Shown: in pieces, positions 24,050 to 45,624 of the stretch | How the letters are laid out: every line of letters begins with the position of its first letter | How positions within the stretch are numbered: position 1 is the stretch's first letter | NCBI GenBank assembly: GCA_932294295.1 | Contig: OW028585.1 | Location: 21,118,912 to 21,182,911, forward strand | DNA: 64,000 nt | DNA from: Alitta virens | Lineage: Eukaryota; Annelida; Polychaeta; Phyllodocida; Nereididae | Direction: 5' to 3' | Program-made: the position numbers and the translations under genes | Notes under the pieces: generated by a model | Told to the model about the DNA's origin: nothing | What the model saw: only the letters and a program-made list of their open reading frames with translations | The model's database searches: none

Positions 24050-27000
24050 TACAAATTTCTTTAGTTACATCATGATGAATCCATTATTACTGATTATTTA
24101 AAACATTCCCGCATGAAAGCTTCAAAAGTCACACAGACATTCTAGAACACTCAGCCATTCGTACATCAAGCGAAATATATATGGAAAATACAATAGGTCA
24201 GTTTAAACCAATAATTTTTCAGTTTGAAGCAATGTACATTCAGCGATTAAGCAATTAACCAGACTGCGATATCGCTCTTCTGCTATGTACATCACGAAAA
24301 TCTTCTGTTCCTCTGACTCCGTAAGCATCAAAGCCAATTAAAACGGTGCATCTAATGCAATAGAAACTCTTTTAAGTTGTACTATCGTTCTGGTATGATA
24401 TTTGCTTTGACTATAAAAGGGGTTATTCCTTATTAGCTAACCAATATTTGACCACCATTTTTGCTTTTCTTTCTATATCAATGGAATACAGTCAAGATAA
24501 TTATATAATAACATCAATTTGACAATTATCATTCGTCAGCTGCCACACAAAATCTCTTTCTCGAGTTTGTTAACTATTCTCACTTATCAAACAGTATTTA
24601 CAAATCGTGATGTTTTCACAACTATTGATTACAAACAATGACAAAAAAATTAGTTCAATTACAAATCTATTTTGTACAGTACTTATAATTATAGTCCCAA
24701 CATTATAACAGTGTATTTTATTTCATTAAAATGATTAAGCATTCATGTTTATTTCACATATCTGTAAATATTTCACAGTTGGCACCCACTCATTGCATTT
24801 TATGCAAAACTTTATACAATACTTAGTCATCTACGCAAAGCGTTGGACATCTGATGCCAACGTATACAATATTACACAACAAGCAAAAATAACGAGAATT
24901 ATATCTCACATGAGCATTGTAGCAATACTAGAAATCAGCATTCACACCGGTTGAGCATTCATATCACTCATATTCACAGGCACCACCGAAAGCTTTCAAC
25001 CGCTTTGTACATTATGTAGGATTCTGTGCAAGTTCGCCACACAAGTTATCATCTTCATCAAACATTAAACAATTAAACCATTACAACACATTATTAATTT
25101 CGATTATTAAAAGCAAACTCCGACTGAATGTTTTTTGAAAGCTATTTTTACATGGCTAAGATTAATTGACACAACAAGGAAATCTCACATTAATGTAGCA
25201 TCAATTTTACGATGCAGTTTCCTGTTTTTGCATCCTATCCACATTTTTCTTGCATTATCACTCACATCAACGACAGAAATACAAAATTAAATTCCTCATT
25301 ATTTCAATATAGCAATTTTCATCAGGCATGCACCATATCACAGTTGAACCATTTTATCATATTCTAAACTGCCTGCTTTCAATCGCACATTAAGCATAGC
25401 ATGTTAGCAGAATTACTCTCATCATTCTTCAACAAATTTTCGACATTCTTTGACAAATTTTCGAAATTCATTACATTCTTTGAACATTTGTAGCATTACG
25501 CATAATTCTCTAATCATTCTATGCATATCACAAACAACACAAAAGATTCCGAACAGTCACCATACCAAATAGCATTTTAAGTTTTACCGCAGATGTACGA
25601 TCCACACCTGCTAAAACGCTTAAGTTTCACCAAACACATAATAATCTCGCACTTCGTTCTTCTCATTAATGCAATAATTGGCACAGTCCTTCTCATTACT
25701 ACAGTAATTTGCACTTACATGCACAGAACATTCAAGAGCACTACGACTGCTAAACTGCAGTGCAGAGCCGAAGAGAAACTAAGACCTATAAAATACTATA
25801 AATACACTATCACATTCTCAGTTAAGATCTTAACGTTAAAAGAGACGGGGATGCAGGAGTCCATTGAGAAAAAAACCCACCAGCAAGTCACAGTGAAATT
25901 GGCACTGGTTCCACCCCAATTCCAAATTAAACGAGACCTGTCTTCTCAGTTTTACTTGCATTAATCGGAGGCCCTAATAAGGGCCTTAAATCATACATCC
26001 AAATGCAATTAGAAAATTGGCATCTATGAAGATAACAGGAGTTAAATTTTTTCACTCTGACATTTTAGACATAAGAAAACATTCAGTCCTTGTTAGTGAT
26101 GGATGCGTTTAAAGTAAAAAGAGTGGCATTTCTTGGTAATCAGACCTCGACAAACTTCCTACAAGAAAATTTCTGATAAACCCACAAGTGCGTCGCATAC
26201 TAAGCCTCCTGTAGTTAGGTTATGACAAGCAAATATTTACTGTAGCTTATTAAGATCTTCGAAATCATACCCAATCATGTGCTAATAACTTATTTATCAT
26301 ACTCAACCCAATAGGTGACCATGCACACACAGAGTTATGACAAGCCAGTCATAAAGCACTCAGAAAATGGAACATAAAGAACTGATTAACACTATCATTG
26401 ATCATGTGTTCTTGCAGCACTAGTCGGTTAAGAAACTGAAGCACACTTTGCGACAAAAGTCATCATGAAATTTAAGTAAGGGAATACCCCTATAATAAGG
26501 AGCCCCTGAAGCTCGTGCTAAATACTACACGCTTTCGTTTTATGTACAAATATCTTACATTTAGCATTAGTTATGACAGGTGCAACAATATCTTTGCAAA
26601 TACTGTTGCAGCACTCATAGTTATACACTCGAATACAATTCAACATGTTCTACACATAAACAAGAGTTTAAGTATACTTGAAAATTAGATACACACATAT
26701 GTACTTATCATATACCACTTCTATGACCCCTTATATTAAATGTGAATAGGCGGATAACTAAAAAATAAATGGCGGAAAAACCCTTGCTAAAAGATGAGGT
26801 ATACATTTAGAGGTCTTGTTGTGTTGTACTCTATTGAATTTTTGTATATAAATGTTTCTCAATTTAAAGGCCAATTAAACTCCCAGGAAACGGATTATAT
26901 TTTGACACAGGGTATAGACTGACCTAATCATGCTTGTACATCAACACAAAATGTTATTCGAACGTTTTCAGATTTTGACGGAAATTGCATCTAGTGCCAG

Positions 27001-28440
27001 AACATATATCCATGGCTGAGTGTTTTTGTAGTTTATAAGTATATTTGTTGAATGTGTCAGAAGCGTCTGAATACTATTATTCGTGCCACTGTATACATTT
27101 AAAATCATTTAATTAATATAATTATGGGAATTCACCACAATAGACATACCGCATATGATACCAACCCGGGTAATGACAGTTCTGAATTGTGACAATAACC
27201 AAGAGTTAGTGTTATCGTACAATTTGGATCAATTACATTTTTCTCCTCAGCAAGACACTAGTGCGAAGTCTTTAGTTACACTTAAAGCATAATCACCACT
27301 ATAGCAAAACCTTTGACTTGAAACAGGACATCACCAAGGCGATCAGTATGTACACGCATCTAAATTAGTCGAGTGATTTTATAATCATGACCTGACAAAA
27401 TCGTGATAAGATTTCAACTACACACTTGTGCATAAAATCATATAAGCAGCAACACAAATAAAATCATCATGCACAATTAACAAATACAGAGCGTAACTAT
27501 GACGACAGAAAACAATGTGAATAAAATTACTAAGATGATACAAACTATGAATTTACACTCAAGTAGGTGATAAAAGTAAACGAGTGTTTATATATCAGTT
27601 TAGGCTAGTTCCTTTCTTTAGTGGGCAGTACTCGTAACTGTCAATAGCTCTGTTCATGGTTCAAGCCCTCAGAAGCTGGGATTATTGGAGATAAATATAT
27701 GAATATATTCATACATAATAGTGGAGGGAATACTATGCATCGCTATACACAAAACGACTGTAGGTTATCTCAACGACTGCTATGGATTACCCTATGTTAG
27801 ATTCCTGATCAGATTAATAACTGTGCCCCCCACCCGAAAAATTATACAGCATATTAGACTTTAGTGGTGTACATTATTGAATTAACAAAACACTCGTAGT
27901 GTTCAGCAGCAATTTGTCAATTTTCATGCTTAGCTGAGGTTCTTTCGAGGTCATTCGACCAACAATTAAAATCAGTTCAGTTACGGCAACACTTGGCTGA
28001 CATATCGCACCTTGGCATTGAAAAATGTTAGCTAACAAGACCCGTTAAAGAAGACTATATGTATTGAAGAGCACCCACCCGAGTTGACAAAACAAAATAT
28101 ATTACACGCAGTTAACTATTACAGAATGTATCGTCATATTTTAGTAAAGTAAATCGATCTATTCAATCCGTACATTTGGGAAGCTATCTGTATCACCAGC
28201 AGATTCAACAGTTTAGTATCAGTAGCAATATGTTTTGTTGCTCCAAATTTCTGTTTGTAAAACCATGTGCAGTTGAAAAAGATATTGAAGGTTAAATCTT
28301 AACTAGATCATTACACCCCCCCACCCTCTCCCTCCCCCAATAAAAACAAAATTACAGACACAAAAAAATAGCATGTACAGCGCAGATTTTAAGAGTCCAT
28401 CAAAGGTAATAAATACTAAATGTTAGTGAGGATTTTAAAA
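24050..28440 (-). other. Probable long 3' UTR of the receptor kinase gene
   Basis: A 4.4-kb AT-rich stretch without introns, ORFs of note, MITEs or SINEs, in a window where repeats otherwise occur every kilobase or so. It directly follows the receptor stop codon on the minus strand. Lack of insertions suggests either transcribed and constrained sequence or chance. No microRNA hairpin stood out. Confidence 0.45.
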
Positions 28441-37864
<9,424 letters not shown>

Positions 37865-38470
37865 ATTTTCGACGTAAAACATCAGTTGGTCTCCTCTACA
37901 TGACACCTAATTTGTCACTGTACTGAAGAAAAAGTACTACGCGACGGAACTATTTTTTGACATAAATTTCAAATTTCTCCCAAACATACGGTAAATTTGC
38001 TTCTATTAGTCAATCATAGTATAATAAACATTTTATTAACATGGAACAAGATGTAAACCGAACAATAATTCGATCAAAATTCATATTCTTATGCGCATTA
38101 ATCTTAAATGAGTTATTTGGTGACGACAGACGGCGCTGATTTATCTGATCGGTGCTGCCACCAGTGGCTAACAAGTGAGAAAACAATTCCGTTTTATCCT
38201 AGCACAAGGTCCTAGCAGAGATGGGGTGTACTCTATGGTCCTAGGTAGGTTAACTATTAAAACAATACAAACAAGAATTAATTTTACAAATTCCTAAAAA
38301 AAATACTTCTTAAATTTAAACCAAATTAAACTAAAAACAAAAATGACAATTTAAAGATAACCACAAAAGCCAAAATACTCAAAACTACAAAACTTACGAA
38401 AGGTAATCACCCAACATTCAAATCAAACCATATTACCAACATATAAAGGAAAAGTGTTCTCACAAGTTCA
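37865..38470. promoter_or_regulatory. Upstream flank of the receptor kinase gene
   Basis: The sequence upstream of the receptor start codon must hold its 5' UTR and core promoter, unless a noncoding first exon lies further away. No TATA box or CpG-rich block is evident. Nothing more specific can be supported. Confidence 0.3.
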
Positions 38471-38474
38471 GAAA

Positions 38475-38945
38475 TACATTTAGAAATCGATAAGACCCCC
38501 ATTAAACAGATCCTTCTGACCTATATTTCCCATGCCACATAATATAATTGTATTACCTCAATATGTGTCAGCCATCTTCTTACAGATTGCAGTAAGATGA
38601 AAGTATATATTTACTCAATTGCAATCTGACTAAGTATTTTCAAATATATCAATTATTTTGCACCTATGCACCTATATGCAGCTGATGCCAGCTTTGAGGG
38701 CAGGATTCAGCACCTGCATGATGACATCAAGGGGGTCATATACCATACTGTCAACAATATTTATTCAACAGGCATTTATTGATAGCATTTTTTTAGCTGC
38801 AATGAATTGTTTGATGTGACGATTCAGTTTTATTTGAAATCAGTCACAATTTCAGTTTTTTCCTCAGTAACATCAGTTGCAGATCATCAGTAATTGATTT
38901 TACCTAAAAATAAAAAGGTGAGAGATTAATCAATATATATATATA
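38475..38945 (+). repeat. About 460-bp dispersed repeat, copy 1
   Basis: Aligns in direct orientation with 53443-53965, sharing GTCAGCCATCTTCTTACAGA, GGGCAGGATTCAGCACCTGC and AAAAAGGTGAGAGATTAATC. No coding capacity and no inverted ends were found. It could be a SINE, LTR or MITE fragment. Confidence 0.75.
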
Positions 38946-39044
38946 TATTACTTCGTAGATGTCACTAATATTTTGATGCCTCTGTATGATAGCAGAAGGC
39001 CTTTTCTATTATGATGTGATATGAATTAGATGATGTTTAGATGT

Positions 39045-39118
39045 TTTATTTGTTCACAGTATGTAGTATTTCAATACGGTTAGTACATTACATAAACAGT
39101 AAAAGACATGCATACTGT
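39045..39118. repeat. Dispersed repeat, copy 2
   Basis: Same sequence as 22288-22375 with a few changes, here followed by AT-rich sequence and a short TA microsatellite near 39280. Confidence 0.6.
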
Positions 39119-40198
39119 GGGCGATGTGCACTAGCTTACGAAAAAGCTGTAAAATTGTGCACACCCCTTACATTATGAATAAAAAGAAAAAGAGGCTAAT
39201 TAAATATAATTGAAATTAAATTCATATAGTGACACATAATAAAAAAATAAAATAAAAATTATAATTATCAATATAAATTATATATATATATATAATAGAT
39301 TAATAGATGGATTTGAGTGTAATTGGTATAATTTGAAAGAAAAATTCAAGAATTATAATAAAAACTCCATTATTATTTGAGCATTTACGGCTTTTAAAAT
39401 CAACTAGTGCTGTGAACCAATCAGCCGCCAGAACTGACTGAACACTACGTCATCACTTCGAATTTTGTATGCCAAATTGTGGAAAAACCAAGCATAGTTG
39501 CGAGCTATTAACACAAACTCAAATGTTAATATCTGTAAATTGGCTTACTTTGAAACCGATTATATGTTTACTTTTGTCTAAATCAAAACCCAGACAATGT
39601 TGTTGTTGCAGACGACATTTTACTGCCATGCTTGACAACACACATCTAGCAGCAGTCTAGACAGTTGTCAACAGAATTCGTCATCAGAAATGACTGCTGA
39701 CTTCTTAAAGGGTCAATTTGAGTAAGTTTTGAATATCTGTCCATTATTGTCCATGAGAGATCAAACTAGCTCTACTGTGTACAGTTGTACTGCTAGCGCC
39801 GACAAAAAATGCCTTCGTTTTTGCAGAAATATTGATTATAGTTGGAATTTATGTAGGTGAAAACATGTAGTCTTAGGCCTATCTGTTATTTCTTTCAGAT
39901 TTAAAAAAGACCAATTATTAGGGATTTTAGACCCTTTTTCGACACTAGAGCTCTAGGTATGACGTTTGAAAGATATAATTATTATATTCTAGACATATCG
40001 CCGTTAATTGAGCGCCGTGGCTATATGACAATTGAATCACGATTTGAACACCATTAAAAATATAAAATATTGAGCTCTTTGTGAAAATTAAAATTTTTAA
40101 TATCTGACTGGAATTAACGATGCTATAGAATCATATAGATGGCAAAACGTGGAAAGTCAATCAGTGTTCATAATCAAGGTGACATGTGAATTCGGCGC
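39119..40198. other. Intergenic, nothing recognised
   Basis: AT-rich with a TA tract near 39285. The 63-codon open frame near 39469 has no recognisable features. The last 20 bases contain one GTGAATTCGGC unit of the array interrupted by the P-type transposon. Confidence 0.4.
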
Positions 40199-40391
40199 GT
40201 ATCAAGCACTGACCTGTATATAGGGACAGCTCATGCACCCCTTCCTAATGGGTTTTTGATGAAGTCACCGGAACCAGATAATCGGCCATCTTGGTACTCT
40301 GTTACACCCCTTATTTGTCACATTAGTTACACGTGTTTCTCACATCTTAACCAAATGTTTTGACTTATTACGGCGTTTTATCATAATCACA

Positions 40392-43300
40392 ATGCCCTAC
40401 TGTGCAGCATTTGGATGCCACAATGAACAAGGAAAAGTGACTGGCAAATCATTCCATGTGTAAGTAGTATTTTATTAAGTTAATATTGCTTCAAGCTGAT
40501 GATACATTTGACCATGACACAAGCATGATAATCGTGTCTCATTGCTACTGAATCATTTGGGGTTATATATTTAACACCAACCTGAATGTCATCATTAGTT
40601 TCTAATGTATTAACAACCTGTGAAATTCGATGTGTATTAAGTAATTAGCCACAATAAAATGGTCCTACAAGGGTTCTATGACCTATGTAAACCCCTGTGT
40701 GCATTGCACAAATCCACCATGACAATCTAATCAAAACAACATGGTCATATAATATCATGCAATACTGTTATTGGTGTCCCATGAAAACTTTGATGATTTG
40801 TAACTGTTGTGAATAGGCCCTGAGGTTATGATAATGTTTCATTTTAGGTTTCCAAAGAATAAAGATCGCAGGCAAGATTGGGTGAACAGGCTAAGAAGAG
40901 AAAACTATCAGCCAAGTGCAAAAACTGTTCTGTGCTCAGATCACTTTGAAGAACAATGGTTTGACAGAACAGGTCAAACTGTCAGACTGAAACCTGGTGC
41001 CATCCCAACAATATTCAACTTTCCTGAACATTTACAAATGGTAAGAATTACATAACACCTCTTCTTTGTAAATCATAAACATGATCATCACACCATTTTC
41101 TTGTTGTATTTTGCAATCAATATGACATCACATCTCTAGCAATCATGACTGCTGTAATCTGATTTGTAAATTAAAAATCTGTTGCAGAAAGAGAAACCAA
41201 GGAAACCGCCAGCCCAAAGACACTATGCAGATCAGACTGACCAAAGTGAAGAAATGCAGGTTGATGAACCAAGTCTGCATGCGTCGTGCTCAGCACAGGT
41301 ATCTGAGGCTGATCACTGCTATGCTGTACCAAGTCCGCGGAAGTTGAAACACAAGTTGAACAGTGCAATGGAAACCATAGATGCCTGCAAAAAGAAGCTA
41401 AAGACTGGTCAGCAAAGAGTGAGAAGACTTAAGAAGCGAGTAGACAGCTTGACATCAGTGGTGGATGAGATCCAAAAACAGAATATGATTTCTTCATCTT
41501 GTGCTGAGCTGCTTGAGAAAACCTTTTCTGGGATCCCACAGCAGATAATGAAACGCATTCTGGCCAATAAAGAGAGGAAGAATTCCAGGCAGGAGTATGA
41601 TCCCCTCTTGAAGTCCTTTGCCCTTACTCTCAACTTTTCCTCGGCCAAAGCATACAATTATGTCCCAGACACATTTGATCTCAGTCTCCCACATCCATCA
41701 ACTATCAGAAGATGGTATACAGGTGTGCATGGAAGTCCTGGATTCACTGAGGATGTATTTGTTGTTTTGAAGCAGAGAGTGTGCGCTGCTAAAGAAAGTG
41801 GAAAGGAGGTTGTGTGCTCATTAATGATGGATGAAATGGCTATCAAGAAGCACATTGCATGGGATGGCAAACGATTGACAGGATTTGTTGACCTTGGTAC
41901 TGGCATTGATGATGACTCAGCAGCTATTGCTACAGAGTCTCTTGTCTTCATGGCTGTAGGCTTGAATGAGGGTTGGAAAGTACCAGTTGGATACTTCTTT
42001 GTGAATGGTCTCACAGGTGCAGAAAAGGCTAATCTTGTTATGCAGTGCCTAGAAAAAATGGCTGATGTTGGTTTGAAAGTTGTTTCTCTGACATGTGATG
42101 TTCCATCGTGTCACTTTGCCATGATGAAAGAGCTTGGTGTTTCAGCTAATGTTGATGATTTGAAGCCCAGTTTCCCAAATCCAGGTAATCCTTCAGAGCC
42201 CATTTACATCATCCTTGATGCTTGTCACATGCTGAAGTTAGTGAGAAATACACTGGCTTCATGTGGCATTATTGTGGATGGCGATGGTAATAAAGTGGAG
42301 TGGCAATATGTGGAGTCCCTTCACAAACTACAACAAGAGGAAGGACTGAGATTAGGAAACAAACTGAGAGCAGCCCATTTAGCCTGGAAAACACAGAAAA
42401 TGAAAGTGAACCTGGCTGCTCAGACCCTCAGCTCTAGTGTGGCTGATGCTCTTCACTTCTGCAGAGATGATCTCCATTTGCCAGAATTTTCGGGAAGTGA
42501 TGCTACATGTAGATTCATTGAATATTTTGACCATCTTTTTGATTTGTTAAATTCAAGAAACCCATTCGGAAAAAAATTCAAGGAACCACTAAGAGAACGA
42601 AATGAAGAGATCTTCTTGCCATTTTTGGAAAAAGTTGAGGCCTACATCAGATCACTCAGGGATCCAACTGGCAGACCAATCACATCAACCCCTAGGAAAA
42701 CCACCTTCATTGGTTTCTTGATGACACTTACTAGTGTCAAACACATCTTCTTTCTTCATGTGAAACCATCAGATTCCTCCTTGTCCTATCTTCTGACTTA
42801 TAAATTAAGTCAAGATCACCTAGAGCTACTTTTTGCAGGGATCAGGTCTGCTGGTGGATTTAACAACAATCCAACTGTGCGGCAATTCACGGCTTGCTAC
42901 AAATGGATGATTGTGCGACATGAGATTAAATGTTTCACAGGCAATTGTCTTCCGCAGGACAAACACAACAATTCTTCACTGTGGATCCTCAGCTGGATCC
43001 TTGAAGTCTGCTGTGCCTGATGCCACTGGTGACATGTTAGTTGCAAGGCGTCATGACACGATCCTCGAGGAACAACCCAATGATGACCACACACAAGTGG
43101 AGGACCTCTTCTCATTGTCTGACTTCAAAGAAGCAGTGGTCGGCTATATTTCAGGCTATGTGGTATCAATGGTTAAATCAAGGATCCATTGTGAAAAATG
43201 CTGTGCTGTCCTGACCTCTGAGTTTTGTGAAGATAACATGGCACACAGCCTCATTGCCATCAAAGACAGAGGTGGTCTAACTAAACCATCTCAAAGTGTA

Positions 43301-43621
43301 GTAAAGGTGTGTCTAGAAACTGAGAGAGCTTTCCAGCGATTGTTAGCTACAAAACAGGGACTACCTCGAGCCCCAGGTGTCATTCCAGCCATTACTCATG
43401 ATGTTCTGTGCAAAGTCACCTCAAAAACCTTTGACTCTCTCAAAGACCATATGTTTGACACAGAGCCTACTACTAATCATGTGTTTGCATTGATTAAATG
43501 CATTTCAGAGTGTTATTGCAAGGTGAGACTTCATCACCTGGCTGCGAAGTACAATGAGCAAGTTACTGGTAAGATAGTTAGAAAAACTCTAGGAAAATTG
43601 ATATTATTTAAACACCAGTAA
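40392..43621 (+). pseudogene. THAP-domain P-element-type transposase, one frameshift
   Basis: Three exons: 40392-40459, 40848-41040, 41188 onward. Residues 1-85 form a C2CH THAP DNA-binding domain (CAAFGCHNEQ, FPKNKDRRQDW, LCSDHF, the GAIPTIF end). A basic coiled coil follows (about 135-185), then the P-type transposase domain. Candidate catalytic acidic residues are D in SLMMDEMAI, D in SLTCDVPSC and E in QDHLELLF, followed by GGFNNNPT. Near 42950 the frame shifts by one base. The first frame ends at a TGA at 43020, while the second frame continues the family's C terminus (GYISGYVV, HCEKCCAVL) to 43621. All catalytic motifs precede the shift. THAP9 and Drosophila P transposase are the nearest known relatives. 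A sequencing error could also explain the shift. Confidence 0.88.
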
Positions 43622-44185
43622 ATAGGTGTCATTTTAAGTACACACTAGTGAAGAAATAGTCAACAAAGGGATACATGCTCTTGTGCAGCACCTAGCAGCT
43701 AAAGAGCCCATGTAAACGTATTTAATTGAGCTGACATTGATTTGATATATAACTCTCATTGTACTTGTTTGTTTAGGTTGAGTCTTACTTATGATGTGAT
43801 TAATGTTATGAAAGTAATAATGTAATCTAAGGAGTATTTGACTCGTTAACTTTGTGCCATGATGTATCGTTGTACTATCTGCTGATCAGTTTGTTTGGTT
43901 AATTATCACATGTATATATATGAAGTGCCATCATCCAGTGCTTAAACTATGATATTGTGCGAAGAGTTTTGACTGTTTTGATCATTAAATTGCAGCTTAT
44001 ACCTTATTTTCCTTTCTTTGCATTGTTGATTTATTATATTTATGTTGACAATAAATCATACTTGTATCTGAAGCAATGTTAGTGACATCATTGTAAAACA
44101 CAGCTATTCCTAATGGGGGGTGGAGAGGGGTGAACAGGAGAACAGAGTACCAAGATGGCGGCATAATGGCTTCACCCATCTGGGG
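43622..44185. other. 3' noncoding part of the P-type transposon
   Basis: AT-rich, no ORF. Contains the right copy of the 19-bp subterminal inverted repeat near 44140-44158 and TTCCTAATGGGG near 44106, which also occurs in direct orientation at 40242 near the left end. Confidence 0.6.
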
Positions 44186-44266
44186 TTGATAAGCTGTCCA
44201 TGTATACAGGTCAGTGGTATCAAGTTCGGCGCCGTCGAAATCACTAGAATCGACTGGTGGAGTTTA

Positions 44267-44332
44267 GTGAATTCGGCGATCGCTATTGGTGAATTCGGCT
44301 CGTAAATTTGGTGAATTCGGCACGTACTTTAA
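44267..44332 (+). repeat. Three in-phase 22-bp units, GTGAATTCGGC...
   Basis: Units at 44267-44288, 44289-44310 and 44311-44332 all start GTGAATTCGGC. A further unit lies at 40186 left of the P-type insertion, and a half unit (GTTCGGCGCC) right of it. The transposon therefore landed inside this array. Confidence 0.75.
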
Positions 44333-44945
44333 TGTGGAATAACTTTAACAGGAGGTTTCCTAATTCTAGTACTTACTCTACAACCTATCTCTTTAGCACT
44401 ACTGAATCTTCCTAGTTCAGGCTCCTCATCTTCTGAATCCGATGACTCCTCCACTACATCTTTAGGATCAGGAGCCCTAACAGGAGTGGATGTTGACTGA
44501 TCCTGCAAAATCCAGTTTTCAGGAAGTAAAGCTGGGTCAACCTGACAGGGTTTAAGATGATCCACATGGGCATCCCGAATCCGGCTGTCTGGACCCGGTT
44601 GTATTCGATAATGCCAATTTGACATCTTCTCCACAACCACACAAGGTCCAGACCATGGACTTCCCAGTTTGGTTGCCTTCGGTAGGTAATACAGGGAAAC
44701 CCACTCACCCCGTTGGTACTCTCGGATTTTCAGTCTCCGGTCATAGTTCTTTTTCTGTCGTTCTGCAGCTTTTCTCATATTTGCTCTTGCTATCTGGAAA
44801 CCATCTGTCATTGATTCCTCACCCACTGCACGTATTCGACAGGACATCAATCTTCTTGTCCTGGTGGAGGACCAAACATCAGATCCAATGAGCCTGTAAC
44901 TTCCCTTCCTAACATCAGGAGATTTGGACTGCAGTTGGTTGACTC
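44326..44945 (-). pseudogene. Ty3/Gypsy integrase C-terminal fragment
   Basis: The minus strand encodes the end of an integrase: NYDRRLKIREYQRGEWVSLY, a GPF/Y-type module (SPWSGPCVVVEKMSNWHYRI), DAHVDHLKPC and an acidic tail ending STRIRKPP. Upstream (44850-44945) the preceding integrase sequence continues in another frame (PNLLMLGREV), so the copy is frameshifted and 5'-truncated. Its sequence differs from the Ty3 pol at 59377-63546, so it is another family. Confidence 0.8.
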
Positions 44946-45073
44946 TTACAGTACTGTACTACTGTTGCTCTGTATGCCATCATGATATACGGTACAAGTA
45001 CTCATTTATCTTAAGTAAAAAAACATAGGCTGCTGCAGCAACATACCCTCGGCCACTTATAAGTCAGTGCAGT

Positions 45074-45615
45074 GAATGCCAGTAAAAACAGCTACACGCG
45101 AAAACTGCTACAGCCAAAAACGGCTTCAAATTTTTGTGGTATTCCCAAAACGGCTTCAACCAGATTGGCTACAATGAACAGATGACCAAAACGTCAACAT
45201 GGCTATATGTATGTCAAAACGGCTACAAGCTATGTCTACAAATACCCAAAACAGCTACAGTCATAAATTCTATGTCCGAAACTGCTATACGTTCATACAC
45301 CAAAACGGCTACACTTTTATACACCAAAACGTCTACTTTTCATGATGAAAATAAGGGGCAGATCAATATGACAGTTATTTTACAAGGTCTAGACGTTTTG
45401 GTCTGTAGCCGTTTTGGTATAATTGTTATAGGGGGGGGGGGAAGCACTGTAGACGTTATGGTTAAGTACTGAAAAAGCATGTTGACGTTTTGGTCATGTC
45501 CCCGCATATTGGTGTAGACCTTTTGGTTATAGTGGTGTAGCTGTTTTCAGTGTTAAGGTTATGGTTGTTGACGTTTTGGGTGTTGACATTTTCGCGTGTA
45601 GCCGTTTCGTCCACC
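45074..45615. mobile_element. Foldback element made of a 14-bp motif in two opposed arrays
   Basis: The left half repeats CCAAAACGGCTACA and variants (AAACGTCAACA, AAACAGCTACA) about eleven times. The right half repeats the complement TGTAGCCGTTTTGG about nine times. The outermost units of both sides share GCTACACGCGAAAA. The 9-bp sequence CAGTGCAGT occurs just outside both ends (45065-45073 and 45616-45624). Repetitive inverted ends plus a 9-bp duplication recall foldback/MULE-type elements. The centre (45340-45388) is unique and noncoding. Confidence 0.75.
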
Positions 45616-45624
45616 CAGTGCAGT

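Larger units (their letters stand above)
40207..44216 (+). mobile_element. P-superfamily DNA transposon, 4010 bp, with TIRs and 8-bp target duplication
   Basis: Ends are inverted repeats starting CACTGACCTGTATA (35 bp, about five mismatches). The 8-bp direct duplication GTATCAAG lies immediately outside both (40199-40206 and 44217-44224). A 19-bp subterminal inverted repeat, GCCATCTTGGTACTCTGTT, sits about 75 bp inside the left end and again near the right end. Eight-bp duplications and internal inverted repeats are features of P elements. The interior encodes a THAP-transposase. The structure is complete, so insertion is fairly recent. Confidence 0.92.

Noticed and set aside
25593..25964. 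123-codon ORF in the 3' flank of the receptor gene
   Set aside because: No motif, no splice context, composition like its surroundings.
40392..43621. Domesticated host THAP9 gene
   Set aside because: TIRs and an 8-bp target duplication bracket it exactly, and the reading frame is broken, so it is a mobile copy.
45134..45472. 112-codon ORF as a gene
   Set aside because: It only translates the 14-bp foldback motif (KTAT/KTST repeats); no protein-like composition.
45074..45615. CRISPR-like array
   Set aside because: Repeats are short, variable, irregularly spaced and inverted in the second half, in an animal genome.
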